DNA of 64,000 nt from the NCBI RefSeq assembly GCF_019399895.1, contig NC_091867.1, forward strand, positions 2,604,001 to 2,668,000, read 5' to 3'. The notes under the pieces were generated by a model. The model was not told the DNA's origin. It was given only the letters and a program-made list of their open reading frames with translations, and did no database searches. A program made the translations under genes and the position numbers. How positions within the stretch are numbered: the stretch's first letter is position 1; each line of letters begins with the position of its first letter. Origin of the DNA: Cardiocondyla obscurior (lineage: Eukaryota > Arthropoda > Insecta > Hymenoptera > Formicidae). Positions 50,434 through 63,200 of the stretch are shown here, one piece after another.

Positions 50434-50872
50434 CTAATGATCCTTTCTTTCCTCCGTCATAAATGTGTCCATGATCTTCTGCATTGATTCCCGCAGGTCG
50501 TCTGTACCACCGGCTCCTACGGACGATATTGTCCTCGTTTCTGTTCGTGTAGTCGTCGTTACGCTGCAAAAAATATTTCTCTTAAGATTACACTCATTAA
50601 CAATGCAATTTTTCTTTAACTTTGTTGATTTTTCGTCGTGCCATGACCGTTACACAGCGCGATGAAAAATCTTGAAATGATATTTCAAGTAAACGGCATA
50701 GAGAGCAGAAAATAGAAGCAACATACCTTGTATTGATATATTGAAAATAAAAAAAAAAAGAAAAAAAAAAAACATTGTGTAATTTCTATATACCTTTCCT
50801 GCGTGACAGGATCCACCTCGATCGTTGTCGTTTCCATAAAGGATGGCTCGCTATGTTGCAAAAAGTCAGATT
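50434..50872 (-). CDS. Giant repeat protein, alternative 3' end 1 (two exons)
   Basis: Exons in transcript order 50872-50794 and 50563-50434, stop TAG at 50434-50436. Acceptor gttgtcgcag brings in phase 1, matching the donor at 57061. The first exon reads ESDFLQHSEPSFMETTTIEVDPVTQE, and the next gives VTTTRTETRTISSVG, then DDLRESMQKIMDTFM and TEERKDH. The Thr-rich, VTT-type style matches the upstream exons (VTTVQRITTETPE; VETVTTVEHPEPRTRHSVTT), good evidence it is the same gene. No membrane segment, so this form should be soluble. Family not recognised. Confidence 0.7.
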
Positions 50873-52592
50873 CTGCGACAACAAATGAAAAGAAATCAAA
50901 CACCTGCTCAGTGCGCTTTGTGAACAAACGCGGCGGATTTCACTATTTCGCTGCTGCGTGTATTACATTAAAAAAAATAAAAAAAAATAAAAAAAAAAAC
51001 AAGTACGAATCGTATATTATATATATATAATATATATATCTCTCTCAATTTTACATCATGCCCAAAACAAGGGGGTAATAAGACTAGACACATATAAAAA
51101 AAGTTACAACACCGCTAAACATTTGACGAAACATAATATATATATAATGTTGTATATGTATATAATACGTATTTTCACTCAACTAGCCAAAAACTATATG
51201 CAACCGTTTTTCCTCACGTGTGATCGCCTTCCTCGGCACGTAGATCACGGCGAACATAATAATGCCCCGCGTGACTTATACCTGTACAAATTTTACTGTG
51301 TTCCACTACTCATTTTCTCATACTGTGATGCTAATTACTTTTACACGTGTGCTACAAGCTGTAAGTCATCTCAAACTCGGCCGAATTCCTATGTCTCGAT
51401 TGTGTCATTTAAATTTGTCGCACAGCAATCTCGATCACTGAACAAAAGAGTCGAGTAAATTGTGTTCATGTACAAGATGACAAGATATAATTATGTTACT
51501 AAACGAGAAACCTAAATAGCAATATGACGAATCTAGTTTTCGATTTTTCTTTTTTTTTCTTTCTTTTCTTTTTATACGAGACTTATAAAATTCTTTCGGA
51601 TACATGAGGAAAAATGATAGTCAATGAATTAACAAATCAATCTCGATTCAATAACGTTAAAATAAACTTAGAATTCGTCGATCGCTTTTAGAACGTAACA
51701 TGCTCAATCGTTCTGCTATTTAGGGCCGCTTGAAAAAACCGGCTACGTTTCATAGGAAGACAGCACCGTTGTAAGACTCGGCGCTTACGAGATAAACGCT
51801 CGTTAATCTGTATTTAATTAAATACGGCGACATTATTACTGAGCAATATACGGAATACTTCTCAGTATGATTGTGCTGCGCGCAGCGAGCTCGTGTGAAG
51901 CGCTGATAAAAGCCGCTGAACAAAGCATTTAGCAGTTAGTCGTAAGAGATGTAGATATTCAACGTTCTCGGTACAATAGAAGATTATACTACGGTAAAAA
52001 CTGAAAGTGGTGTTTCCTCGACGGTTCTACCAATATGCCCGAATATTATATACACTTTAATACGTAATATTAACGCAAATGCGAATCGATTCGGGATCTT
52101 CACGGCGAGATAAACGACTCCGAAGGTACAAATCACAAGATTTATGCAATTAAATTTACGTCTTGCGCAAAAAATGTTATCGGAATTTTATCTCGAAAAA
52201 GGTAAGCTCGCGGTATCGCGACTATCATAGTAATACCGCCCTTTGGTTTTGACCGTAGTTTAGTATAAAATGCTCCATGAGACTTGGCAGTCATTTCATA
52301 GGAGCCCGTACTAACTACATTAGTTAGTATTGTTAGACGAACGGTCAGGTATTATCTGGAGATATTATCACGAGTATTCGGTGATATAAATACGTATTAA
52401 TTCCCGATGTTGGAAAAGACGTTAAATGCATCCCCGCGTAGATCTCGAGTTCTTCGGATCGATGATGAATTGTTTTACTCGAGTCGGTCTTCACGTCTTA
52501 CATACCGAAATGGGAAAGATACGTGGATTGAAATATTCAAGTGTTAAAGGATACTGAATGAACAAAGCACACGGCAATCAACAGCGTGAGCG
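50873..52592 (-). other. Intron of the giant repeat gene
   Basis: Between alternative ends 1 and 2. AT-rich with A-rich tracts at 50971-51001; no exon accepted. Confidence 0.5.
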
Positions 52593-52855
52593 TTAGCTAT
52601 CGAAACGATTGTTGCGGCTACAGTTTGGATTAAGTAGATCGATGACAAGAAGAACGAACAGGCTCGAGGGATGCGAGAAAGAAACACGAGTGTCTTCGAT
52701 CTCGGTTCTTCGTCCCCTCACGGGGGTTGAAACCGGATGTAATTCCGGGGAGTCCGCCTTTCGATGCGTCGAAATGGTGCTGAGTTCCAAACTCGCCGGA
52801 GTTATATCGGTTCTTAGGTCCCTTTCGCATTGCCCTTCGACGTACGTTTGCAGTT
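52593..52855 (-). CDS. Giant repeat protein, alternative 3' end 2
   Basis: A strong acceptor (ctcttccgatcccgcag in minus orientation) opens an 87-codon frame in incoming phase 1, compatible with the donor at 57061. It reads ELQTYVEGQCERDLRTDI, then LELSTISTHRKADSPELHP and VSTPVRGRRTEIEDTRVSF, ending with a hydrophobic stretch SSLFVLLVIDLLN and CSRNNRFDS before TAA. Codons are ordinary and GC-rich against an AT-rich intron. A donor inside (ACCCCC/GTGAGG) could shorten it. Not recognised, and less certain than ends 1 and 3. Confidence 0.42.
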
Positions 52856-54237
52856 CTGCGGGATCGGAAGAGGGTCGGGGCTTTCGGTGATGGAATCGTT
52901 AAGAAGCCGCAGTACAACGATCGGTGCAACGCAACTCGCTATCACGTCGCGTCGCGATAAGAGAGTTGGTTTGGTGCCGTTTAGAAAGTAGCCGTGTATA
53001 CTCATCCGTACATCGACAAGATCCAAAGCAAGCAACACACCTTGTGCTTGCACACGTGTATAGACACGATACATATACATACACTTAGAGATTACTTACA
53101 TGACGATTCGCCTAACAATTCTAACGTGATTAAAAAAAAAAAAAAAAACAAAAAAAACACGATTGGTCCCTCTACACTTTAGCTTTATCTTGAGTTGTTT
53201 ATTGTCAGAAGAGAGCTAAAAGGGGTAATAGTGATCTATAGGATGCTCGAAACTAAAACGAAAAGAAGTACAAGGGGAAGAAAGAGGAAGGAATAAGAAA
53301 AAACGGAGAAAAAGGTGGGAACACTTCCTGGTACGGCGAAGGTACGTGCAACTAGGCGTAAAACATATTTTTCTATTGATCGGAGCAGGAAAATCGTCGT
53401 GCCCCGACGACGGGGTACTGCACCAAATTAAAACAATAACTACGGGTGTAAACTAAGGTTCATACGATGCAGAGATGCAATCATGCGAGGGGAGTGTCAC
53501 TACTCATGCAGGTCGTACTCCAGAAAAAGAAAGCTTGCGGAACAAGTCAAAGATTACGAAGATTTACCTGACCCTCCTGAAGTAAATGACGATTTATCAC
53601 ACACGTAAATGTATCGGTACAAGGAAATGATACGTACGATAGAAAGTGGTTCGATTTTTAAATCAGTATCATCCGTTTCTTTCATTTGTCGTCCTTGTTG
53701 TTCAGGATTGTTAATGTCACTGCTGACGAAGTAAATTTTTCCTTATTACGTGAACGAAACTACTGCGATTAAAAATGGTTTTTTTTTTTTTTTTTGAACG
53801 TGTGTGAATAGATTTTAATATTACATGTAAATTATTCAATGAATATATGTTCACCGACAAAGTTTTGTGCGTTATTGCTGGGACATTGCATACTTTGTCA
53901 ATATAATATTGATAAAACCCTAAGCGTATCATTCTCAATAATCAAAAACATCTATCAGTCAATTACTTATACGTGTCTTCTTCAAAAGTGACGCGCTCAC
54001 AAGATTCCAATTATGATTAATAATTTTTTGAATATAACTTTATGAATTAAAATTAAAATTAAAATCAACGTACGTTGTTCGGTCACTTTTGAATGTAAGA
54101 TATAATCGAGTGACGATGCTGACTGGCAGCTCACGATTGGATTTCTATCCTAATAATCGCAAAGACCGTTGATCTGGCTTTTAAAAGAAGTTTTACGTTG
54201 TAAGATATTAAGTCTATATTCCCCAAAATAATTTTTA
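52856..54237 (-). other. Intron of the giant repeat gene
   Basis: Between alternative ends 2 and 3; contains A-rich and T-rich tracts (53131-53158; about 53778-53795). No exon accepted. Confidence 0.5.
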
Positions 54238-54488
54238 CTAAGAAAAAATTAAATAATGTGAAGGGTAATCGTACCCGGCTTGCCTCGGGACATAGTTAGA
54301 CAGAGTATAGATGACACGCCAAAATGTTTGTGGCTCCAGGGCAAGTATAAGGGCTACTAGAAGTATCAGCACAGAGACAGCTATGCTTATCCATCGCGCG
54401 CAGCTGCCTTTACCGGATGTCTTCGTCCTAGTCTTCGGTTCTATTGTATTGCTCGAGCAATTTGACTGTACCATACCGTGTGCTTCTG
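54238..54488 (-). CDS. Giant repeat protein, alternative 3' end 3 with a transmembrane tail
   Basis: After an acceptor ctttaaatag (54489) an exon in incoming phase 1 reads AEAHGMVQSNCSSNTIEPK, then KTSGKGSCARW. The hydrophobic helix ISIAVSVLILLVALILAL follows, then LEPQTFWRVIYTLSNYVPRQ and a short end to TAG at 54238. One helix of 18-20 residues preceded by Lys/Arg, 30 or so residues from the end, is the layout of a C-terminally anchored membrane protein with its bulk in the cytosol. Phase fits the donor at 57061, so the giant repeat protein could be made in a membrane-anchored form. Not recognised by family. Confidence 0.68.
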
Positions 54489-56300
54489 CTATTTAAAGAT
54501 TATCAAATTTATTTCTGTGAATTATCGTTGGACATAAATTTAGATAAATTGATTGATCGAATGATGGCTCCACCGCCATGTGATTAGTATGAAGAAGCCG
54601 AGAGTAAGAAAATAGCGACATTCTGTTTCAAAAATCAAAATCGAGAAATGATTCTATCTGATTAATCGATAGATTAATTTTTATCATTGTCTAACAATGT
54701 TGTAACAAATAATTAAACTCTCGATCCAGAAATTATTAACTGATATTTTAATTCGTAGCAAAATAAAGTTTTTTGAAAGCACTAAAAATGTAATCCCAAT
54801 TTTCTTCGCTGAATCCCATGCATTTTTAATTTTTTTATTTTTATTTTTGGAAGTTTCTATAAATTGATTCATATCGTCCTAAATGATTGCGTTAAATGGT
54901 CTGATGTGTTATGTCTATTCCCAATAAAGATTTTTTTTTATATTTGCTGCAATCTTTGTTTTTCTTTTCGATTTTTACAAATTCTTTGTTATTTCGTAAG
55001 CGTCACTTCAAGAAAATTACGCGTAATTAGCCCGTCGATATATAATGAATATGAATTCGATTGTGGCAAATCGCCTATGAGCCTAGAATGAAAGTATGCT
55101 AGTCCCAGGAAGCCCTTGATCACAAGACTCCATTCATTCTGTAGCCAAGACCAACGGAAAAAAAAAAAAAACAAGAAAGAAAACGACATTATCGTCGTGA
55201 AATGTTTTCCCAAACGAGAAGCAACATTTAATCGATTAACCAACCATTAATCGCACATATCACAATTTTTCGCAATGCGCCCACGAAGAAGTATATCGCG
55301 CATTGTATAATACTTATACGACTGCATTTGACAAGCTTTATTTTTCCTTGCGAGTCATCATTTTTTTGTACGCACGACGTCATCATGTAAAATAAGACGA
55401 TTACAATTTTTATTCAAACCACCACAGATCATGCAAATCCCAAGCGTTTAATTTCTATTTTACTACTTGCAATTTCTAAGTTTCAAGTAGCAACAAAGAA
55501 TCAAAAGTCTTCTTACAAGTCTTGTTAATTAAAATTGAGTATAGTACAATTGAGCGACCGGACCTATTGCTGTCTCTCTTTTTTACGCGGTAGTCTCGTT
55601 CTATCTAAGGGTCGACATCTAACGGTCAGTCTAATTGCGGAGCTTCGGGTGTGAGGACGTGTCGTTAATCGCTCTGCAATTTCGTGAATTTTCGGCCGCG
55701 GATAGGATAGTCTCGCGTACGAATAAGTGTCGACGTTGTCGACTCGGAAACGAACAATCATTTTATGTACTCCTGTGTTATTTTACTCACCGTTTGCGAT
55801 TCGTTTTTTGTCTCGAAAAAGTGCTCCGGAAAGGCAAGGTTACGTCACGAGCGAAGCGTACGAAGCGTCCGATCTGAATTACGCTGCGTGACAGGTGTTA
55901 CCAACCTGTTTCACTCGCCATCTCTTTCAACGACACTCAGCGAATTTCGGCGATCGCTATTGCGAGAGATAGAGAACTGCACCTCGCGCGTTTTCGTCAC
56001 GACAGAGATTCTCAATCCGTTTCGAGCAAATAACTTTTGAGGAACTTGATGAAGATAAAGTGCGCGGAGAACATTCGATCTACCGACGAAAATTGACTGA
56101 AAAATAAAAAAAACCCTCGCTTTACATCTGTAGCCGGTTTCTTATGTTGAGATCGAGGACGACCCGGAGGACGTAATCAACGCCACGAATATCGGGAGTG
56201 CAAGATTATACAACGTTCGTCGCGCTTCTTAATTTTAAATCGTAGAAAATCGCCGCGATAATCTACCGTCATTCTTTCGGTCGTTCGTCTCGAGTGATAG
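54489..56300 (-). other. Intron of the giant repeat gene, promoter-like on the plus strand
   Basis: AT-rich to about 55550, then a GC-balanced stretch (55550-56300) that may be the promoter of the plus-strand candidate transcript at 56300-56922. Confidence 0.4.
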
Positions 56301-56520
56301 TGTTAGTGAGTGTTTAATAAAAAAAAAAATTAAAAAAAAAAGCAGAGCAGTGTAATACAGTGTCAAGTCATGTGAAGTGTTACAACACGTCAGGATAATC
56401 CAGGAACTGCCACAGAAAGACGGAAAGACGGAAAGAAAGAAAGAAGGAAGGAAGGAAGGAAGGATGGAAGGACGGAAGGACAGAAAATAACCTACTCTAA
56501 TCTAACCGAAAGCTACAAAC
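56301..56520 (+). ncRNA. Candidate leader exon of a nested plus-strand transcript
   Basis: Untranslated-looking sequence ending in an excellent donor AAAC/GTAAGT at 56520/56521. It includes a (GGAA)n/(GAAA)n purine repeat at about 56415-56485. The 5' border is a guess. The next usable acceptor on this strand is tgtcacag at 56745. Confidence 0.3.
56415..56485. repeat. Purine tetranucleotide repeat (GGAA/GAAA/GGAC)
   Basis: Imperfect run of GGAAAGAC, GAAA and GGAA units, seen directly. Confidence 0.85.
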
Positions 56521-56757
56521 GTAAGTGAACCGGCAACACGCCGTATACCGTAAATTACTTAATTGTAATCATATAAAAATTATTATAATTAACGTCTCCG
56601 ATTATAACAACGCGCGCGAATTAAAATTCTTTTAACGCGCGGTTTCTTTTAGCGTAATTAAATAACAAATACCTAGTAGAAGACGTTTGATTCTTTCAAT
56701 CTAAATTCACATTCCTGAAACAATTATTTCTGACTCGTGTCACAGTTTCATTCAGGG

Positions 56758-56922
56758 ATGATTAATTACGTTCCGTCACCCAATATTAATAGCTTTTATA
56801 AGTCAATCGTTAACATCAAACGTGCTTTCACCATGCAAGTAGCGGGAAGCATAGGAAAATGCATAGGAGTTGCGTGCAAAGGTAGCCAAAGGGCTCTACG
56901 CCAAAGCTTAATCGTGGAATAA
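56758..56922 (+). CDS. Candidate small ORF (54 residues) nested antisense in the giant gene
   Basis: Thirteen nt after an acceptor (gactcgtgtcacag, 56745) an ATG opens 54 codons ending with TAA. It reads MINYVPSPNINSFYKSIVNI, then KRAFTMQVAGSIGKCIGVAC, then KGSQRALRQSLIVE. The peptide is slightly basic with two Cys and has no signal peptide. A donor-like GTAGCC at 56882 would instead end the exon after AAAG and let the frame continue elsewhere. It could be a short protein, a first coding exon or chance within a non-coding RNA. Confidence 0.3.
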   Translation: MINYVPSPNINSFYKSIVNIKRAFTMQVAGSIGKCIGVACKGSQRALRQSLIVE

Positions 56923-57060
56923 TCTATGTAAAAAAAAATTTCTTTTTTTTTTTTTTGGATTTGTTCGTTCACATAATTTGGGAGGTAATCGATTAGCGAA
57001 GGGGGTTCAATGAGGTATGTACATTGCTTATGCAGAAGGTTAGCTGTGAGAGTGCGGTAC

Positions 57061-58257
57061 CTTGGTCGTCCTCCAACGGGGACAGCTCCGCACCTTCGTG
57101 CAGTGCTACATCCGACCCGCTGGAACTGCCCAACGTACGCCTCTTGCTCGGGGATCTTCTTCTAGGTTGCGGCGAACCGTCACTATCGGTGTCACTGTGC
57201 ATTTCCTGCCTCGAGCTACCATCGTTCTTGTTGTTATTGTTGCTGGCAAACGTGTCGGCGCCGCCGCCGTTTCCAGAACCAGGCGACGTATCTTGGGAAT
57301 ACTGCATCTCCCATTGCTCGTTCGCCCCCGTCCAAGAAGCGGTATCTCCGATCTCAGATCTTGTTAATTGTTCCTGGAGGCTTCTCAGAGCGGACTCTGC
57401 ATCCCCGTGGCCGTCGCTGTTACTCGAGATCATTGTTCTTATCAGTCTCTCGGTTCTCTCAATCTCCGGCGTCTCGGTCGTTATACGTTGCACAGTCGTC
57501 ACGGTCTGCACGAAACCTTCGGTTTCTGAATCGTCAGTTTTTATCATAGCGGAAGAGTCCGGAAGCTTATCGCCGATATCGATGATCATCTCACTTGGTA
57601 GAATTCCAGAAGAAACTTGATTTATTCTCTCGACGACTGTTTTACGTGTTACTGGTTGCGAAGCACTGCCGTCTGACGTCAGAGTGACACTAGTGACAGT
57701 TTTTATTGTCGATATTATACCGTCCGTTTTCACAAGTTCCTCTAGTTTCGCGGGATCCATCGACGAGTCGCTAGTTACCATCGTAGTCGTTTGTATTTCT
57801 TCTATCAGAGGATTTATTTTCATTTTGATTGCGGCAGTCTCATTTAGATCGATTGTTTTAACCGTCTGCATCTTCTCGTTAACTGCTCTCTCTTTGGTTA
57901 ACTCTTCATCGGTACATTCTCTGGTTCGCGAAAACGTCTGCGGGCCAATAGTGTGATCTTCCGACAATTCTAATGGGACGGATTCGGAATCGCCGGTCGG
58001 TTTAGGCGCATAATGGTGAGCTTTAATTGATTTCTTGCTCTTTGGGCTGCTCTTGCTTGACGATTGTGTTTCCAGCGTCGACTTGGGCGGCTGCTCGACG
58101 GTTTTACGTATTGGTGAGGCATCATTGAGTTCCAGATGGAACTCGGGTTTAGTAGACGGCTTGGTGATGGAGTGACGCGGGGCGGGAACAGGTTGTTTTG
58201 ATGGAACAGAAGTAGCATGCCTCTCTACAGTCCCATCAATTTCAGCCGAATCATGCC
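57061..58257 (-). CDS. Giant repeat protein, large acidic/Thr-Ser-rich exon
   Basis: One exon of 1197 nt, incoming phase 1 after an acceptor at 58258 (ttggatgggtcag), outgoing phase 1 at a GTACCG donor after 57061. It encodes about 399 residues predicted disordered: a Pro/Ser/Lys part (VPAPRHSITKPSTKP; SSKSSPKSKKSIKAHHYAPK), then a Thr/Val-rich part with repeated VTTV and TIKTVTSVTLT patterns. Then comes a helical stretch (AESALRSLQEQLTRSE), an Asn/Gly tract (SGNGGGADTFASNNNNKN) and a basic SR-like tract (PQPRRRSPSKRRTLGSSSGS) before LSPLEDDQ. All three alternative 3' ends start in the phase this exon leaves. No known domain recognised. Confidence 0.75.
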
Positions 58258-59211
58258 CTGACCCATCCAAAAGGACATGGACAAGAACAGGAACGAGGAC
58301 ATAAAGCACATTGATACACACTAAGAATTTTAACTCTAGCCCAGCTGCCAAAGTTCGACCGAAAAGATTCGGAGAGTGTCTGCTTCGCATACACATGAGT
58401 ACGTGTGAATTATAACTTAACAAATGAGAGACTCGCGCCTGGTGCACGCATGCACGCACTTGGGAATCTGGGAGAGATAATCTCTAAGAGAGATGCATCT
58501 CGCACATGATGCGTGTGCACGTACACCACAGCTTTGCCCGTGTATTTAATTTTATATATTTGTTTTTTAGTTAGTATCAATATTGCAACCAGGGTTAGTC
58601 TGTTTATCGAAAAGGAAAGAGTACACTCATTAAAAACGGTGTTTGGTCGTGGCGCCTGAGTCTTACTAAAATGTACCATCATGAAAGCAGGAGAGTACGC
58701 TGTGAGTAATAAAATTTTTGCTCTTTCTAAGAATATTCTATGTTGTTAATTTTTTTCCGGTTCGCGCAATTAATATTAAAAAAAAAAAAAAGAAGTAAAA
58801 TCTAAACTATGTTTTCCACTTTATTTTCGAGAGAGATTATCTCTTCGGTATCACAATACTACAGTTTACTGGACGCGCTATAAAATTAGCTAAACTACTT
58901 GACGATTATATGCAATGTACAAATTTGCATTTTAACTGAGCGATCGAAAAAATATTGCAATCTCGCGAACGAGAGCTACCTCTAGTTTTCAGCAAAATAA
59001 TAAAAAGAATTTGGTAACTATTTAGTAAGAGACGTGCGCACAGTATCAGTTAGTGTGAAAGCGTCGGCAGGTGCTAACTATGGAAGATAAAGCTAAATAT
59101 AAATGAGGGCACCAAAAAATAGAATCTGCTACCGTTATTGATCTTCGATCGGAGATGATGATGCGCGTATGCGAACTCATTTACATTTCACTCGAATCGA
59201 TTTTACGTTAC
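58258..59211 (-). other. Intron of the giant repeat gene
   Basis: AT-rich; the apparent extension of the open frame to 58459 is intronic. No exon seen. Confidence 0.5.
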
Positions 59212-59280
59212 CTGCTTTCGTCGATGTGTATGCCTGGTCCGCCAGGTTCTGTGCCCGTCGCGCAGCCTCTTTGGTCACGT
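59212..59280 (-). CDS. Giant repeat protein, 69-nt exon
   Basis: Acceptor aatatttcag at 59281, donor GTAACG after 59212. Both phases are 1, so it can be skipped without changing frame. It encodes DVTKEAARRAQNLADQAYTS then TKA, an Ala/Lys-rich helix in the style of the repeat exon. Confidence 0.65.
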
Positions 59281-60245
59281 CTGAAATATTTATACAGAAA
59301 GAGAATTGAGTTTACATCGAGAATCGGCAAATACGACATTGAAAGCAATGATTTAACAAAGATTAGATGATGGATGATGTTTTTTTTTTCTCTGCATGGC
59401 ATACCTCGGTTCATGCTTCGCTAGTCGTGTGGTATACCTGTTAATTTCAATGAGACATAATTACCGCATAATTGTAAACACGTGATCTCTATATGTTATA
59501 CGCTACAAACGAAAATAAAAGAGACATGGTTGGCGACAAAATAAATTTTTGACGTTCGAAAAGTAATACTAAGAAAATTATTCATCGTGGTAAAAGGCGA
59601 TTAAAGAATAGCGTAAAAAACCTGGAATCATGCATTAAACGGATGTTAACAAAATCATTGTTAAGACTAAAAACTGAAAATAATTATAGCAAATAATTAA
59701 ACGTATATATAGGTATATCGTTTATCTTTCTTGATATCAATTGAAATGTCTCTTTGAATTACCATATCATAACGAATGCTTCTGATTTGGATTTCATCTT
59801 AAATTTAATAAATGATCATTAAGCGCATCTAATTAATAAAAAATTTATTGCAATTAACAATATACCCATTTGATATACACATGGAAACATAAAAAAAAAA
59901 ATCCAAAACAGTACGCAGAAAATTATAACAGGAACAAGCGGTAGTATGAATGTCTCGGATGTTGTTGACTGGTTTCTACGGATAAAATGATGAATTGAAT
60001 GATTGGAAATGAGTGAGAGATTAGAGTGTTAAGTTTCATTAATGAATGACGAAGGTGCATGATTTTATATATGTATATATATCTTTTCTTTTTTTTTTTT
60101 TTTGCTCTCTGATGTCACGAGAATAACTAGTAAAACTGAAGTTACAGAGAAGCGTCAACTTAATAATTAATCATGTTACACACAGCTGGTATATGTAATA
60201 TATAATATATAAATATAGATATGGATATATATATATAACGCAAGA
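59281..60245 (-). other. Intron of the giant repeat gene
   Basis: AT-rich, with TA-rich microsatellite-like stretches near 60060-60100 and 60190-60240. No exon seen. Confidence 0.55.
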
Positions 60246-60259
60246 TTATTGCAAGATAC

Positions 60260-63200
60260 CTTCGGTTCTATTGTCAGTGAACTCGGCGAGTGAACTGGGT
60301 GGCGGTGGGGTCGTTCGCACAGACTTTGTCACGATTGTGGTGACGGAGTGACGTGTGCGAGGCTCGGGGTGCTCTACTGTAGTTACTGTCTCAACTATTT
60401 TACGCGATTTGTCCGAATCGTCCGCGACTTCCTTACCCGGGCTAATTTTTTTTTGTGGAATGCGAGATACTTTCTTAACGCTAACTGACTCGGTTAAATG
60501 CTCGACGTCACCGGACGTCTCTGACCTACCAGCTACCCTGGCTTTATGAGTTACCTCTTTAGTACTTTCGCCTGGGCGTTTCGATCCTACTTTTTTATCA
60601 CCGGCTGATTTTGCTTCAGTCGTTGACGTTTCTGTCACTTTGCTCGTTCTCTTGGTAACAGGCGAAGCTTTATCTGTAGTTTTCACGTCCGCTGATTTTG
60701 TCACTTTCGGAGCGATGGGTTTTCTTGCAGTTTTTACGGCACCAACAGGTTTGCTTTTTGCGTCAGCTGTCGACTTGACAGATTTATCTTTCGCTTGCGC
60801 GAGATCGCTCTTAGCACGAGCTTCTTCCGCAGTTGCTTCTTGCTTTGTCTCTTCTAAAAATTCTTTCACGTCGTCCGTCGCGTCTTCTACTGCGTGCTTG
60901 GCACTTTTAACTACGCCGGATAAAAAGCTGCCTGCTTTTTGTTTAACTGCTTTAGTGTCTTTCGCGGTTTTATCCTTAACGCTGCCTGTTGTACTAGCGA
61001 CTGCGCTCGCGCCAGCTGTCACTTTTCCTTTAATCACTCGTGCGTCTTCTTTTGCTTCGCTTGCGACGGCGTCTTTGGTACGTTTAGTTTTCTGCGTTAC
61101 ATCTTGACTGGTGGATTTGATTTTCTCGCCGGCTTGCGACACGCTAGATCCGATTTTACTTCCCGCTGTTTTTACAGTAGAAATCGTTTTATCTTTAACA
61201 CCTCTTATGGCGGAAAGGCTTTTTTCTTTGGTATCTTTTGTTTTTTTCACAGTCTTATCTGCGACGGTTTTAATCTCACTTGAAGTTTTAGCTTTCGCTT
61301 GTTCGACTTGTTTTAATTTTGCTGCTGCAGCTTCTTTAGCAAGTGCTTCATCGGCAGCTGCTTCTTGTTTAGTTGCTTCCAGAAAATCTTTCACGTCGTC
61401 GGAAACTTTCTGCCCTGTTTGTTTAACATCGTGAATAACGTCAGACAAGAAATCCGAACTCTGGTCCTTCGATTTTTCTACATCTTTCGTAACTTTGTCC
61501 TTGGCTGTTTTAGCACCGTCAGATGCAGTATCTGCCGTCTGTAATTTTTCTTTCACCGCTTTTACATCTTTTTTTATTTCTTTATCGATACTTTTTTTAG
61601 CATCTTTTATATCGTGTGCGATGTCCGTTGCTTTGGATTCTACTTTCTCATCAATTTTTTTCGTTTCAGCAGCTAGCTTATCAATTGTACTTTTCGTTGT
61701 GTCTGCTGCTTGAGCCACTGTCTCAGAAATTTTGTCTTTAGCGGCTTTTGAATCTGCTGTCAATTCTTTTTTAACGTCCTTTGCACTACTAACGATACTA
61801 TCTTTCTTGTCTTCCAATTTTTTCGTACCAGCAGTAGTAATTTCTTTAGCGCGAGCTTCTTCGAGTTTTGCCTCGTGTTTTGTTTCGTCCAGAAATTCCT
61901 TGACGTCGTCCTTTGCGCTTCCCACTGCATGTTTCGCACCTTTAACTATTCCTGAGAGAAAACCAGATCCTTTTTCTTTAGCTTTTTTTGTCTCTTTAGT
62001 TGCTTTCTGCTTCGTTGATTTAACACCGTCTGTTACAGTTTCGACTCCTGCAGTCACCTTCTCCGTCATCTTTTTCGTATCGGCTTGTACTTCTTTAACG
62101 ATTGCATCCTTGGTACTTGCAATTTCTTGAGTAATTTCTTGCGCTGTTGAATTTAATTTTTCATTAGTTTCTTTTAATTCTAAGGCTACTTTGCTTTTAG
62201 CAGCTTTATCAAGATCTTCGGAGATTTTCTCTGTGATTTCTTTTTTCGCATCTTTCACTACGGAGACAGTTTCATCTTTGACATCTTTTACTTCTGTAAC
62301 AACTCGATCAACTGTATCTTTTACGTCAGTAATAAAATCCTCGGTTGTTTCCTTAGCACGAGCTTCTTTCGATTCTGCCTCGCGTTTTGTTTCATCTAGA
62401 AATTCTTTAACATCATCGGTTGCGCTATCAACGGAATGTTTAGCGCCTTTAAATATACCCGAAAGAAAACCAGATCCTTTTTCCTTCGTCTTTTTCGCTC
62501 CTTTAACAGCTTTATCTTTAACACTTTCAACGTCATCCTTGACTTCTTTAATGACTGCATCTTTCGTATGTGAAACTTTCTCCGCGATATCTTGCGTTGT
62601 TGAATCTAATTTTTCATCAACTTTTTTAACTTCTGATACTATTTTGTCTTTAGAGGCTTTACTTGCATCAGCAGTTTTTTGAATATCCTTCGAAATTTTC
62701 TCAGTTAGCTTATCTTTTGCATCTTTCGCTGTAGTAATAGTCTTGTCTTTCGCATCTTTTACGTCATCGGCAACTTTATCTGCAGAGTCTTTTATGCTAC
62801 TGACAACAGTATCTTTTTTACTTTCTAAATTCTCTATTCCGGCAGAAATTGTTTCTTTAGCACGGGCTTCTTCCAATTCTGCTTCGTGTTTAGTTTCATC
62901 TAAAAATTCTTTAACTTCATCCGTCGTCACTTCCACAGCATGTTTCGTACCTTTGAAAATACCGGAGAAAAAGCCACCTGTTTTATCTTTAGCTTTTTTC
63001 GCTTCTTTCGTTATTTTATCCTTTGCACTATCCGTAGTTTCTGCGACTGCATCAGCGCCTTCTTTTAATTTATCTTTTGTTAATTTTGCATCTTTTTTTA
63101 CTTCTTTAATTGTTGCATCTTTAGCATCTTTGACAGTTTGTGTTATACCTGCCGCGGAATCTTTTACTTTTTCACTGGCTTTTTGAGCATCTTCACATAT

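Noticed and set aside
57024..57620. 198-codon plus-strand frame opposite the giant gene's large exon
   Set aside because: Complement of a Ser/Thr-rich coding exon that has consistent splice sites on the minus strand.
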